From NCBI GenBank assembly GCA_009741485.1, contig CM019214.1:7082847-7146846 (forward strand): 64,000 nucleotides of DNA. The letters are read 5' to 3'. Source of the DNA: Malurus cyaneus samueli. Taxonomy: Eukaryota; Chordata; Aves; Passeriformes; Maluridae. Below the pieces are notes generated by a model that was not told where the DNA came from, did no database searches, and was given only the letters and a program-made list of their open reading frames with translations. Position 1 is the stretch's first letter. Each line of letters begins with the position of its first letter. Of the stretch, positions 15,401-27,972 are shown piece by piece. The position numbers and the translations under genes were made by a program.

Positions 15401-16825
15401 TATTCCCTCTTCCTTCCAGGTATTTATCATCACTTTTCCATATTTGAAGTTACTCTCAGCTTTTCTCTTTCAGAATCCAGTCATTTGCTTAAAGTCATAT
15501 CACACAAATGAGAAATTTTTAGTTATCTATCCCATTATTATTTGGATGCTGTCCACATAGAGGAATATAATTGGATATACCAGCGAATTTATTCACTCAC
15601 TACTTATTCTCTCAGTACTAATTGAAGCTATTCATATTCATTATTTTAATCTCTCACTCCTTCTTTCTAGCCTTTTATCCATATTTCGTATTTCTTAAAT
15701 GCCTCAAGTTTTTGTTGACAATGCCTTGAAACTGAAGATTTTTTTTTTAGTACATATCCCATGCAAGAGAGGAATTTCAAATGTGTCTTGGGCATGTAGT
15801 AGTCATGGAATTCTAGGAACATTTGGATACGAACACCTGTGAAAATCCTAATTTTGGACTTTAGGGGAATGACTTGTGATTCCATTGAAAGGATCCCTTT
15901 GACACATGGATGGCTCAGTGGGTGCAACTCAGATTGATTGCACTGCATTTCTTTTCCTCTAAACGGCAGTAAAAATGTAATTTCCAATTTGACTGGTTGG
16001 TTAGTTTGTTCATTTCCTGATGTTTCCTCCTGAAAGAATGAGGTCACAGTTATCCAAGTTGAAAATCACATTATTACTTCGAGTACATGTGTTTAACTCT
16101 TTGCTTTTTACTATATATTCTTTCACAGTCCAAAACACCCCTTCATAGAATAGCTTTGGTGAATCTATTGCTACAATAGTTACTGATTTCTCACTTTTAC
16201 TTCAAAACTGAACAGTGTAGAGCCATTTGTCAAGTAAGACCAAAGTTTGGTTTTATGTTCAATCCAAGATTATTACCAGCACGGAGATCAGGGTACAGAT
16301 TCAAACCCACAGCTAGCGGGCACAATATGCTGATACTAATTCTGTAAGCAGTTTAGTGCTTAGTAGCATATAATTTAAAATTGTTTGGTTGGTGAGCCAA
16401 ATCCTGAAATCCTTCCTGAGCTGCCATTACTTTTTCTCAAGGCCAAATGTTGCAATCTTCTGTTTTTCCTTTGTGCCCAAAACCCGTACCTTGTATAAAT
16501 AGGATTTTCATGCAGTGCATAGCGACCCCTGTTTTTGTGCAAACCATTGTTGGAGATTCTCAGTGTAAAAAACTAATTGTTTCAGCACAGTTTCCTATCT
16601 TTCTAAGCCCAAACGTGATATTTAACAAAAATATTATGTGGCTTTGGGTGTAATGCTACTTAAAATGTCTTATCTTTTGTGTTTGGCATCTTGATCACTC
16701 TTGTTCCTATGTGAATAGCTTCACATAGGGTCTGGAAATGCCCCAAAAGACAGCAACATCCCAGGCTTGAAGTGTTTGGGTGCTCAGGCACATCTCAGCA
16801 GCCACACTTAGAGCCTCCTGTGGAA
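9496..16825. other. AT-rich noncoding stretch, nothing recognised
   Basis: No repeat family or RNA gene was recognised. The longest open frames are two of 126 codons on the minus strand (11621-12001 and 15667-16047). The first is overlapped by plus-strand frames of 77-111 codons. None shows a known domain or a convincing splice-site pair. A GC-richer patch lies around 15000-15110. Confidence 0.6.
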
Positions 16826-16830
16826 TGGAG

Positions 16831-16903
16831 GAGATTGGGGACAGACGAGGAGATTGGGGACAGATGAGGAGATTGGGGACAGATGAGGAGATCGGGGACA
16901 GCC
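16831..16903. repeat. Minisatellite, 19-bp unit, about 4 copies
   Basis: The unit GATTGGGGACAGATGAGGA repeats with starts spaced exactly 19 bp apart (GAGATTGGGG or GAGATCGGGG at 16831, 16850, 16869 and 16888). The copies differ by only one or two bases (ACG/ATG, ATT/ATC), so the array is young or kept homogeneous. The G-rich plus strand makes purine-rich chance peptides. Copy number is likely to vary between individuals. Confidence 0.95.
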
Positions 16904-19229
16904 CCTCTGTCCTGTGCCCAGCCAGCACGTCTGCTCATGCACTCACCAGCCCCTTCAAATCCCTCTGGTAAATAAAGCACTCCCTCATCAATTTAGCTCA
17001 CAGGTAACACAATATTATTAGATGAGTTTAAAGGATATGAAAGCGATAACCATGCTCCTTTTTTGTTTTTAATGAGGTACCTAGGCATGCAGCTTGTAAG
17101 CCAAACTTTCCAGATGTTACCTAAAACAACTTACAAACCCTTGAAATCCGAGGTTTGTATTACAAATGTTGACAGCTTCTTAACTAGAACACCAGTTCTT
17201 TTGGTGTGTATATACTGTCATTTTCAATGCTGCAGCACCATCTGTTCACTTTGTGAATTGTAAAAGATTTTTCATCTATTGGTTTTAAGATCTGTTGGAT
17301 AAATTGGGTTGTAAAAGGTGAAGACATAAATGGATGGAACCCTCTCTTTCTCTTCCCCTTAATTAGAATATCATTCCTGCCAGTGTCCAAATGCTGAGAA
17401 TGGAAAGGTTTTGAAAATTGTGGTGTGATCTTGCAGCAAATCATTGTTATAGCTGTCACTTAGAAGAAAATGCTGTCATTAGGATTGTAAAATATAGTTT
17501 ATAAGTGCATTCAGTTTTCTGACAGTGATACCTTCTTGATAGTTTTCCTTCTGGACTGAAAATCTCCATATTGATTCTCGGCCAGAGATGATTTCTTCAA
17601 AGGAATGAAGTTAAGTGCCTTCAGTAATTGTGGAGTCATCCTAGTGTATGAAAATTGCATGTCTCTGTATACGTATGTTTTAAAAACTCTAAGCTTTTGC
17701 AATAAATATTGCTGTAAGCTAAGCAATAAAATCAGAGTGACTCCAAAATGCAGAACTTTGAATCCCACAATGTAGAATTTTGACATTTCTGCCAAGAATG
17801 CTTTATGTTAACAAAATAAAGATAAAATGATAATTTCATACATATATATATGTACATAAATCGGGAAATCTCTTAAGACTTGGTACTGGATTGCCACCCT
17901 TAAACTGTCTACTTGGAATTACTCGTTTTCCTGGCTGCCATGGAGTTTGTATATCTGAATAACTGAGGGATTCTTGTGTTGGGAAAGAACCCAGTCTTGT
18001 AAGGCAGGAATATCTATTATTTCTTTCCTCCTATTGTTCTTATATAGCCTTTGATGTCTGGGATGTGGCTGGAAAAACTGACAAAACTGGAATCTGAGAA
18101 ACAAGAACATGAGTATATATATATATATATGTTTAGCACAGCCATTCAGATGGATGAAATTGTGCCTTGAACATGGATGAGGAATGCCTTAGGAAAGGCA
18201 AGATAAAAAGGTGTCTGAACACCTGATTTGTAATAGAATGTGTGAAGCCCTTATTTAAAAGGGTTCATGGATGAAATTGATAGTGAAACAAATATACTCC
18301 AATTAATATTTTTGGGAGAGGTTGAGGGTGGAATGAAGTGCCATAACTTGTGATGTGTGAGTTCGCCTGGAAAACTCTTGAATTTTACCCTCATTTTTAG
18401 ATCATTGAAAAGCTGAGCAGTGCTCATTTGGCATTCATAATGCTGACATTTAGGGCAAGTTCAGTTCATATCCCTCTTTGTGGCATGCATCACTGAGCTT
18501 TGTCAATTAATTAGTATCCCTCCAAACTACACAGGTATGAGCTTTTTTAGTAGGAAAATGTATCAACAGCATCAGTTGAGTCCTACTTTTAGCATTACAA
18601 TACTGTGGATTTAATTTTTTTTGTTGTTGGAAAAAGCCCCACAAGCTATGACAACCATCAAATTTGTCTTTCAGCATTCTAAACTCAAGAGTCTAAAACA
18701 AAACACCAATAAAGAAAACAAGAATCTGCTGTTCTCTTTGTTAAGGGAGCATTCTGCCTTTTTTTTTCTGCACATTCTTTTGTTCATCCTGAGGCTAGTT
18801 CTTTTCTGTACATCTATTATTGCAGCACAGAGTTTATTTTTTTTAGCAAAATCTGAGTTAACAAAATGATTATAAGCATTGTCATCCAGAGAAAACCAAT
18901 TGTAAAAATGAATGAGGTACAAAACTGGACCTCCCTGCTGTAATTGTTAGAGTAGCTACTTATGGAAGTGCATGATTTGACTTTTTTTTTTTTTCTTGTA
19001 GCTATTTTCATTGCCTCAGCTGAGACATCAGACAAGACCCTCCAAGTTTAAAGAGACTCTAAAAATAATCCTCCCTTTGCAAGGCTGATGGGATGTTTAT
19101 CTTGTTGTTAAGTATCTATTTGCTCATATTACATCTCAAAACATGTTATGATGGGGTAACTGAGAGTAATGACATTAAATTAGGCTAAGGAAAATTGAGG
19201 TTAAATAGCATACTGATAATCTTCCTGAC
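16904..19229. other. AT-rich noncoding stretch, nothing recognised
   Basis: No gene or repeat family was identified. The stretch includes an (AT)n microsatellite of nine AT units at 18114-18131. Open frames of 60-94 codons are unrecognisable. Confidence 0.6.
18114..18131. repeat. AT dinucleotide microsatellite
   Basis: A run of alternating T and A, immediately preceded by GAG and followed by GTTTAG. Confidence 0.9.
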
Positions 19230-19412
19230 AGTGAGATCTCTGAAATCATTGAATGATCTCCCATGGGAATAGAATGCAGCTACACTGCCTGATGCTTTGA
19301 AAAGGGCTGATAAGCACTAGGTGTGCACCCTAGGGAGCAGCCTTTCACAAGCAAGGAAGGAATAAGGTGACTGAACAGGTGTCTTTTTTTCCATCATTCT
19401 ATAATTTTGCAT
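19230..19412 (+). mobile_element. Old CR1 LINE 3' end fragment
   Basis: The order of motifs fits the 3' end of an old CR1 copy: GAATGATCTCCCATGGGAA (the conserved 'gaatggtctcccaagggaa' block), then a GATGCTTTGAAAAGGGCTGATAAGCACTAG-like block split by small changes, then a tail resembling 'ggtctcttccatc...attctat' at 19379-19403. The copy is heavily diverged and belongs to an old subfamily; I cannot name it. It could also be another CR1-tailed retroposon. Confidence 0.6.
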
Positions 19413-19989
19413 ATGATTTTTGTTCTGTTTACTAAGATACTACTGTTTTCAACACTTTCTTTTAAAAAGAGTATTTTTAATAGCATTGCGTAATATGTGA
19501 CATAAGTTTTTCACATACTAAAAAATCATATTTTGTGATAGTGGGGTGTTTTTCAAGGAGAGAGTCTTATTTAAGAAATGCTACTTTTCTCAAGAAGTTA
19601 GCAAACAACGTTGGGTTAGTTGTTCAATCTGCTTTCTTAATATTCAGCATGAAATGTACTTTTACTCAAGAAGAACCTGAACAGATGACTCCAAATGCCT
19701 AGGATATAAATCTTTATTTATTGTTTTGACAGTGACAGGAAAGTGCCAGAGCAACTCCTGGCTGAAAGGAGAGTTAGGAAAGTTTGGCTGTTTTCTCCAT
19801 GGTGTAAGGCAAACAGCTTAGATAGCACAGCAACTACTGCAATAATCCGTGTCTCATTTCTTACTAAAAATTACATTTTAGTACATTTCATTTTTCTGAA
19901 TGGTCTCTGGTCAGGTTTTTGTTGGATGGTTGGGTTGGAATTTTTTTCTATTACAGAAGAAAAATAAACTTGGCATGAAGATGTTGCAG

Positions 19990-20110
19990 GGTTTTTTGGA
20001 TATGGGTTTTTTTTTTTTTATGTTTTGTTTTCTTTTTTGAAAGCGGGCTTGTTTGTGTTTGCTATTTGTGTGTTTCTTTGTTTTGGGTTTTTTGTTTGTT
20101 TTATTTTGTT
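19990..20110. repeat. T/G-rich low-complexity tract
   Basis: A stretch of about 120 bases made of T runs broken by G or TG steps (for example GTTTGTTTTATTTTG). It resembles the T-rich tract at 43622-43700 in composition but not in exact sequence. Such tracts are common next to avian retroposons; no element was recognised on either side. Confidence 0.8.
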
Positions 20111-20965
20111 CTGCTGAGTTTAGTCTTCTGTATGCTTTCTTGAAAAAACATCATATTACATCTGACTTCCAAAATTAAAAGTTTATTCCCCGGAACTCCA
20201 GTTTCCACTGCCACAGATTGCTGGGAAGTGTGAAAAATCTCCCCACTGCAGACTGAGATCAACAAAACTCCTACAGGTGTTCACTGTTATCCTCTGCTGG
20301 ATGCTGCTCTTTAATTAGTAACAAGGGTCTGATGAGGTTTGGCAGAAAGGTGACGAAGCCCTTGATGTTACCTTTGAGAAGGGTATGATGAAAACTGACA
20401 AATTTACTGACTGACAGTGTTTGCCCATGTTTCTAAGATCCTGATGGTATGGAAGGACCTGAAAATAAGGAGAAAAACTCAGGATCATTGTTGCATATTT
20501 GAAATGTTCTGTGAGTAGATGTGAAAAGCCAATTTAAAATGTTTCTCCCAAGACTGAAGGCTCATTGGCCTGGCAGAAAATCAGGTCAGACTCCTTAAGG
20601 TAATTACAAAAATTAACTTGTCTTCATAAAATATTTCCATTTTATCTAAGGGGCAAATCCTAACTCCCCCAGAAGCTTGCTCATAGCTCTGCCCAGCCAT
20701 TCCTCCCTTGATATCTTTGAATCTAAGAATAAAATACAGGATGGAGAAATCATGAGAAAAAAACCCAAATGCAAATGTCACAGATTTGCAGCTCAGGGCA
20801 AAGCCCTCAGTTTTACCTTCTTGGTTAAGTCACAGAAAAAGCTTTTGTTTGCTATAGTTCAGAAGCAATGTGTTAATTTATTTAGGGATTATAGTAATAG
20901 CCATGCTGTATCAGATCAAACCACCAACAAGCCCAGGATTTGATTTCTAGCAGAACTCATAAGAA

Positions 20966-20981
20966 NNNNNNNNNNNNNNNN
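20966..20981. other. Assembly gap, 16 Ns
   Basis: Sixteen consecutive undetermined bases. The gap size may be estimated rather than measured. Flanking sequence is ordinary and AT-rich. Confidence 0.99.
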
Positions 20982-23900
20982 CAGTGTGTTACATTAAACT
21001 CTTTCATATCTAATAGATCTGAAAACTCTGGCTCATAACTGCATAGCAAACAAGAACACCTTCTGTTCATGATGATTGTAAAATGCTACTGAACAAACCT
21101 TATCTGGGAACTGGTGAAATGGAAGCAGACCTTGCTAGACATAAAACCAGGTCTAAGAGTGAGGAGAAAATTACTCTGGCCAGCAGCACATAGCTCCTGC
21201 ACCCAAGAGCTGGGAATGTCACTGATATCATTTTCACTGCCTCTAGGCCTCAGGAAAATGTTGCTGTTTTCCTGAAAGCACACAGGGATCATGACAGAAT
21301 GATCAAAATGAGAAAGGCAGTGGATAAATAAGAGTAAATTTTCTTGTATAACAGTTCTAGGGGTATTATTAGTAATGCAGCTATTCTTTCCTTGTTCTAC
21401 CAGTACCAGATTTTAACTGAGCAATTAATGTTTTGTTTCATTTTTAAGGTATTAAGTTTTAGTCTTCACATGTTTGACAAGTTCTTCACAAGCACTCAGC
21501 TTCACATGTGTGACACGTTACCTCTTCCTAACGTAATATTCTGAGTGTAAGTTTGCATATTAGGTAACCAACACTAAATCATTTCAAAGTATTTCCCCAG
21601 TTTTCCTTCAAACCCAAATTTAGCAGCCTCAACACTGACAGAAGAAATGCCACAGTTCTTCTATCAACAAAATCAGATCCTTTGGTTTTAAAACTGGCTC
21701 CTTGAGGCATCTTTAGTCTCCTTATTAATTCTTGTGCCAGAAGAGAATGGGAACAATAATTTTTCACCATGCCACTAAATATTTTGTAGACTTCACTTAA
21801 AGCAAATCTTCATGGCAATTATTCCTATTTAAGCTGCTTATTCTCCATACATAGGTTCTTCAATGTATTTGATCAACTTTCCCTTTGAAGCTTAATAAAA
21901 TCAAACATATCTTTTTTGAGATGAGTGCACCAGAACACCACTTCCCACTTCAAATGCAAATTAATCATGGCATTGCTCAGTGTCATCATGCAATGACTTC
22001 AAGAGCACAATTGCCTGTCTCAAACACTCACATGATAATAAATTCTCCATTTACTTTTGTATTCCCCACCTATCAGTTCCATGACACTTACCTAATTTGC
22101 AGCAATAAGAAATCATATCATAGAAATCATCAAACATAAACCCCAAGTCATACCTGAGTGATAACATCAGATAAAAGCCATTCTCTGGGCACATTATTTG
22201 TCTGTAGAATGAGTTTTGTTTGTCACCTGCAAATGCATTGCTCGATGCTGAGTACCTTCTGACATTTTAATTATTCAGGGAATACCATGAGATCCTTCTC
22301 CAGCTCTCTAGAATTGTCCTTGTCCTTAAAACAAGAGATAGATGTTATCAGCAATATGGTTTTGCCCTCTTTTAAATTCTTTTCTAAGATAGTTCATGAA
22401 TACAGCACCAGTCCCAACAAAGATGCCTGTAGAGTTCTGGTTTTCCCAATATTGTGAAAGCTCAGCCTTTACTAGCTAAGCCATGATTATTTAATTTCCT
22501 TAAAAGCCTTTGGTCTTGCAATGCCAAAACCTTCCAGGAACTCAATAAGACTGCAGAAACCAAATCACCCCTGTTCAACTCTTCGAGAACAAAAATATCA
22601 CTGGTCTCTAAAACAAGACTTACATTTGTAAAAGGCATTTTGAACCTTTCATACTGATTATTTTTAAACCACTATCTGCTGATTCTTTTCTTTCCTTAGA
22701 GTTTCTACTAATTTCCACTTAAAACAACAAGACTAGAGGGCTGCAGTTGCAGAAGAAATCCATAAACCTTACTTTAAACAAGAGAATCTTATTTCCAACA
22801 TTTATTCAGAAGAGGAAGGCAGCTTAAAAGAGAGGTTGTGTGCTTTATTGAACCAGCTATTCACCTCTAAGGTCCTGCAGGCCTCTTGGATTAATGACAT
22901 TTGGCCTAAGCAATTTTTTAGTGTCAGCCTTGTTAAACATCTTCTACAGATGTTTCAGCTTCAGACAGATCTTCTGCTGGCATGGGTATCTCCTGAAATG
23001 AGCAGTGCTCAAAAGAATTGATTAACACTGCTTTTATGCACTGATAAAAGATTTACTGGCAGGTTTTCTACTCTGGGTGTGTTTGAAAACAGATTTGTTA
23101 TTAGTTTTACTCATTTTGCTATTTAATTCTCAGACTCTCTTTTAGATTGTCTCATTGCTTCTGCTGTCGGTATTCAGGAATTTATGATTGTCTCTCTTGC
23201 CTATATTTAGATAGAGATTTATTTTTTCTAGATAATCTCTTCTTGTTCCCAACATCTTTATTAATTTCTTTTCATGTTGGCTGCATTTCACCTCTTCTCT
23301 AGCCTTTTCAATAGCTGGTGTGCCCAGGGAGAATTATTATTTATAGCCTGATATTTAAATAATGAATATTACTCAAGAAACTCTCTACATTAGACTTTAA
23401 TTCAGTAATATTCGTGCCTAAGTTAGAACACTGTGAGAGTGGCCTCACTTCCCTCCTTAAAAGTACTTATGTTCACATTATGTTCATGCTGAAATGGTAT
23501 TTTTGAACTGCAGCAACAATGAAGATTGTTTAGACATTTATTAAAACAAATAAGTAGTAATCAGATTTTTTTTGTTGTTGTTTTTTTTTTAAATTATATG
23601 GTTAAATATATGTCATTATGGTGACTTCTATATGTTGTTTGGAGGATTATTCTAGATTTATATTTGCCCATAAGTAAATATGTGTTCATTAGAATAGATC
23701 TTTGTCATTATGAAGTGCAAAAGAAGTAGAACTTCATAAGATTGCTTATTTAATAAAAGATGTGTCAAAATTGATTATAAGCAAAAGATAACTTCTGCTC
23801 AACAGCTGGTTCTGTGGATTTTTTTGCTATGATGGAAAAGCACAAAATAATACTAGAACTGTCTTTGCATTTTACATTTAATAATACTGAATGAATTATG

Positions 23901-25514
23901 AAAACTCGTGCAAAATATCAGCCTAAATGAAGAGTGGAGATTATGTGTCTGGCTTCTCACTCCCTGCTTCTAGAGGAGCAGAAGTAATTTTAGTTAAAGT
24001 GTTGAATGACAGATGTCCTTGAAACATAGCAAATCCAATCCAAATTATTCACAGGTCATTCTTAGAAAAGCTTTTTTCATTTCTGTTCTATAATTATAAT
24101 AAAGCAATAGGTGTATGCCTCCTCTTATGCTTCTGTATGAAGGATAACAAGAGGTGGAAATATAGCCAGAACTGCATATAAACCTCATTACACTTTTCTG
24201 AGAATTCATTTTTTAATCCCCTAACACTGTGGAGATTGATTGGCTTGAGCAGATATAAATGAAATTTTACAGATTAATTGGCTGCACTCCCAGCATGATA
24301 TGCCACATTCTCTTATTGTTAGGCTTCAGAGATACAAATTAATTCAGGTTGAAGAATATTTTGCATTACTCTTTACTAATTATAATAAAAAAACCAGTTT
24401 ATGGGGGCCTCTGTTGTCAACAATCAGATATGGACTCATTTTTTAGAAAATCAGAACCCTTTTTATAGTGAAACACTCTTTAAAGAAAGTATGTAGAAAT
24501 CCTCCAGTGCTCTTTTTTAACTAATTAAGCCTTGCTGTCATCTTTAAACAAGTCTATATAAGTGGATACATAATAAAAGGAAAATAACTGCTCAGAGAAA
24601 AAAGATAAATTGCATATAAATAAGATTTGTTCATTTTAAAGAGCACAGGAAGATCTAATAGTCAGATTTTGAAAACTGATCTGTGAGATGGTCTTTCAAA
24701 ATTATTGATGCTTCTGAATTTATAAGAGGGCAGGGTTTTTGTCATTTTGGAGGCTTTTTGAACTCTTGAACAGTGCTCTTGTCCTGCTTAGCAGTAAATA
24801 TTGCAATTAACCTAAACCAGCTAATTCAGTTTAGGCACAAATGTATAACTGGGTGACCTAAAAGAGGTTTATAATCATTTGTTGAGAAAACAATAAGGTG
24901 CCATTTTAGATTACAGTAATATTCTCAACATCATGAGTTGCAGAGGTTATTTATTCACAAACCTTATTTCTGATAATGCTACTTATCTGTCCAAAGCCTC
25001 TGCTTCCATGCCTTGTTTCTTAAAAGATAATTATCAGAGTTCTGAATAATTGAAAATGTCTGATTGCTTGACCTGTAAAATACAACTCTGGAAAGCAGCC
25101 AAGGTACTTCCTGGATTATGTAGGTTTGGTCACTTGAAGTAAACTATTTAAACAGTGCCAATATAAGGTATATTTTGATGAGAAATTGCTTAATTTCTTG
25201 TTTTGGGAGAGGTTTTGTTTGATTTTCTCCTGTGTAGTTTCACATTAATGTCTCTATTATTTTAGCTGTCCAGCTGTCAGGTTCTTCAGTAGATGTGATA
25301 TCTCTGCCTGTATATTTTGGAAAATCCAGTTTTTAGCATTGCTTTCTGCAGTAATTTTCATATAATCTCGTATTCACAACAAACTCTACTGTGAGGAATT
25401 TTCTCTTCAGAGCTGAAAAATTATTTTTCAAAAAAAAAAACTCCAGAAGAATAGATTATTATTTCCATTTTCCCTGTTTCTGGATGGATGTATATATATA
25501 GATGTGTGTGTGCC

Positions 25515-25640
25515 CTGTGTTTGGCACTGGTGAGGTCACACCTCAAATTCTCTGTCCAGTTTTGGGCCGCTCACTACAGGAAACACATTGAGGGGCTGGA
25601 GCAAGTTCAAAGAAAGGTCTGGAGAGTCCTCAAGAGCAGC
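25515..25640 (+). mobile_element. CR1 LINE 3' region, piece A of an interrupted copy
   Basis: This piece matches the CR1 block that runs 'ctggtgaggccacacctcgagt...gtccagttctgggcc...cactacaagaaagacattgagg...ctggagc'. The window has CACTGGTGAGGTCACACCTC, TGTCCAGTTTTGGGCC and CATTGAGGGGCTGGAGC. The piece ends at GAGCAGC. The element continues in the same order and orientation at 25943, after a 302-bp interruption. A short internal deletion relative to the consensus lies near 25615. Confidence 0.85.
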
Positions 25641-25942
25641 AGATATGGATTGAGATGAGACAATTATCAAGAAAAAAAGAAAGGCATAGAATTGGTTAAA
25701 TGGTCAAAAGACTAATAAGTGAAGAAAGTTGAATATAGGCAACTCTATTATTCAAATGACAAGAAAATGAAGAATATAAAAAGCAAGCACAAAGAGAGAA
25801 TGCTAATGCCTTACAAACTAGTAACAGAATTAAAATAAGAGAAAATGGGAGAAATACCTTCTGTAGTTTAGCTAGATAGAAACATCCCTTACTGCAAAGA
25901 CCTATTAATATCTTTTCCTAGAGAAAAGTGACAGAACCCCTG
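25641..25942. mobile_element. Unidentified 302-bp insertion inside CR1
   Basis: This segment interrupts a CR1 copy whose two sides join smoothly without it. The 5-bp word GCAGC stands immediately left (25636-25640) and again at the right junction (25943-25947), which is what a target-site duplication would look like. The insert is A-rich, has no TG...CA termini, no obvious terminal inverted repeat and no readable protein. It could be an old SINE-like or DNA-transposon remnant, or unique sequence brought in by repair. The class is not identified. Confidence 0.5.
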
Positions 25943-26112
25943 GCAGCTGAAGGAGCTTGGGGTGTTAAACCTGGAGAAAAAGAGGTGAGAGCAGACCTTA
26001 TCACTCTCAGGAGGTTGTAGCCAGGGGGATCTGAGTCCCTTCTCCGGGCAAACAACAACAGGACAAGAGGAAACAGTCTCAAGTTGCATCTGGGGGATTC
26101 AGGTTGGACTTA
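25943..26112 (+). mobile_element. CR1 LINE 3' region, piece B
   Basis: The continuation of piece A: GCTGAAGGAGCTTGGGGTG and CTGGAGAAAAAGAGGTGAGAG match the CR1 'ctgagggagctggggttgttcagcctggagaag' block. These are followed by GACCTTATCACTCTC, ACAGGACAAGAGGAAACAG and CTCAAGTTGCATCTGGGGG, and then TTCAGGTTGGAC. The match stops within the 'ggttggatattaggaagaattt' block and resumes at 26374. Confidence 0.85.
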
Positions 26113-26373
26113 AACATACTTCATGTCTAGCAACACGAGAAGAAGCCAAATGATTTGTGGAAATAATTTTATATTCTCCATTTCTATGCTCTAACTTCTG
26201 TTCACTCCAGTCACAGTGCACTTACACCAACCATCACATGAATTTCTGATCAACTTAGAAACTGAGAATGTTTTAAAAGTGGATACATACAGACTTTCTA
26301 TGAAAATTACAAACTATAAATGTAAGCAACAAAAATACATTTTAGAGAAAACTGTGCTGTATTTCATATACAT
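26113..26373. mobile_element. Unidentified insertion of about 260 bp inside CR1
   Basis: This is the second interruption of the same CR1 copy. The CR1 consensus breaks at GGTTGGAC and resumes at CATCAGAAATATTTTTTTCACTG with essentially no consensus sequence lost. The insert is AT-rich and matches no family I know. A clear target duplication was not seen; only the short word CATA occurs at both junctions. The exact edges may be off by about ten bases. Confidence 0.45.
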
Positions 26374-26563
26374 CAGAAATATTTTTTTCACTGAAAGGAT
26401 GGTTAAACATTGGAACAGGCTGCCCAGGGATGTAGTGGAGTCACCATTCCTGGAAGTGTTTAAGAAGCAACTGGATGTGGAAGTCAGTGCCATGGTTTAG
26501 TAAATATGGTCAAAGGTTGGACCTGATCAACCTTGAGTCTTTTCCAGCCTTAAAAATTCTATG
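26374..26563 (+). mobile_element. CR1 LINE 3' end, piece C
   Basis: This is a well-preserved CR1 3' terminus: ACTGAAAGGATGGTTAAACA, TTGGAACAGGCTGCCCAGGG, GTGGAGTCACCATTCCTGG, AAGAAGCAACTGGATGTGG, GTCAGTGCCATGGTTTAG, GGTCAAAGGTTGGACCTGAT, ending in ATTCTATG, one unit of the CR1 8-bp terminal repeat. The tail variant with 'cactcagtgccatggtt' is one I associate with avian CR1 subfamilies. A 94-codon open frame (26216-26500) ends in CR1-derived residues and is not a gene. Confidence 0.95.
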
Positions 26564-27904
26564 TGACAGTGCATACTTTTTGGCATTTCATTAAAATTTT
26601 TTATTTCTTCAGCACAACCAGTGTCTTCTGGTATGCTGCTTTTCTACTCTATTTTCCAATATTTGCTAGGAATAAAAGGTATTTTTGGTATTTTCTAATA
26701 TGTAAATTAGTAAAATGTAATAATTATGCTATCAACCATGATTCCTTCATCCATTTCTTCTTGCTCACATAAAGAAATTTTGATCAACCAAAAATATAAC
26801 ATAGAAATAATAGCTGTCAGAAATTCCTCAAATTAGGAAGGCAAGTATGACTATGTAAGCTCTTTGCCACAGAACTGTCTCTCAGATTTAGTAACTGGAA
26901 TGATTCTCTTGGTCTTCCTGGACCGTAATGTGTTCTTGCCAAAATGCTGATTTTGGCCACAGGCTTAGGGGATATATAAGATGTGTCACAGTTTAGACAC
27001 GCCCTTAGGATGTAGGAAGCAGTTTCTTTCCTATGATCAAGGCAAAGGTTTTAGAGTTTATGTAGTCTGTTTTAAGTCTGATAGTCCCAGAAAGATTCCA
27101 TATAGACTTTGATTCCCCTACGGAGCTGATCACTTATTAGACCATCATCACTATTCATTTCCCTCTCTTCATCTTCTGCAAGTACTTCGTCTGTTCTGAG
27201 GAAGTGCAAAAGAACAAATGAGAGAAGAAAGTACCTTTAAATAAATATCTAAATGTACCTCATTACATATTTTCTCTTGAAATGAGCCAATTAGTCTCTG
27301 ATGAGCTTTAGATTTCAAAATCAGAAGCCAAAAGGGTGCACCAAAAGTGATTTTCTTTCTTGCAGTACCAAGAGTTTCTTCAGTGAGGGAACACCTTGCG
27401 TTGACCTTTTGTTTCATATGCTATAATTATTTGGAGCTCTGCTCTAATAACAACATTTTTCCCCTTTCAAATGTGATCTCAGGTAGTATCTCTGCAAATT
27501 TTTGGCTCTCTCTCAAGTCATTTGACAGCTAAGCTCCTAATATATTCAGGCTAGAAAATAGGAAGTATATGCTTTCTGCATTTTAATATGAGAATAACAT
27601 TAATTATTCAGGTTAGATCAGCACAAATTAAAATTTAATGCCAACAAGTCATTATCATGTTATCTTAACTGAAGAGAATATTGAGTCTTTACAGTACTCT
27701 TCATTTCAGTTTACTCTTTATTTCAGTTCTTTTTTCCCTGCTGAGCGTGCAGGTAAACTTGATCTCAGACCTGTCACACCATTTTCAGAAATAATGTGTT
27801 TCTCAATCTAAAAACTATTCAAAAGGAGGAAAAAATGGAAAATATTTGAATCTCCATTTTTTCACGTATTAATATTTGAGTAGTCACAGATATAAGCAAC
27901 TTGC
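26564..27904. other. AT-rich noncoding stretch, nothing recognised
   Basis: No feature was identified. Open frames are at most 82 codons and unrecognisable. Confidence 0.6.
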
Positions 27905-27972
27905 TGTAGCTCTGAGCAAGGAATTGGGCTGGGTGATCTCCATGGGTACCACAGTCATTCTATGGGTCTGCA
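27905..27972 (+). mobile_element. CR1 LINE 3' tail fragment
   Basis: A short piece of the CR1 terminal block: GGGCTGGGTGATCTCCATGG, then ACAGTCATTCTATGGGTCTG, resembling 'ggactagatgacctccagaggt...aaccattctatgattctg'. Only the last 60-70 bases are recognisable. Confidence 0.7.

Larger units (their letters stand above)
19413..25514. other. AT-rich noncoding stretch with one assembly gap
   Basis: Apart from the T/G-rich tract and the gap listed separately, nothing was recognised. Open frames are at most 88 codons and unrecognisable. Confidence 0.6.

Noticed and set aside
16140..16190. Possible CR1 tail (TTCATAGAATAGCTTTGGTG)
   Set aside because: The match ends after about 20 bases, without the following conserved block.
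26216..26500. 94-codon plus-strand ORF
   Set aside because: Its second half is the CR1 3' end and its first half lies in the unidentified insert, so it is a chance fusion.
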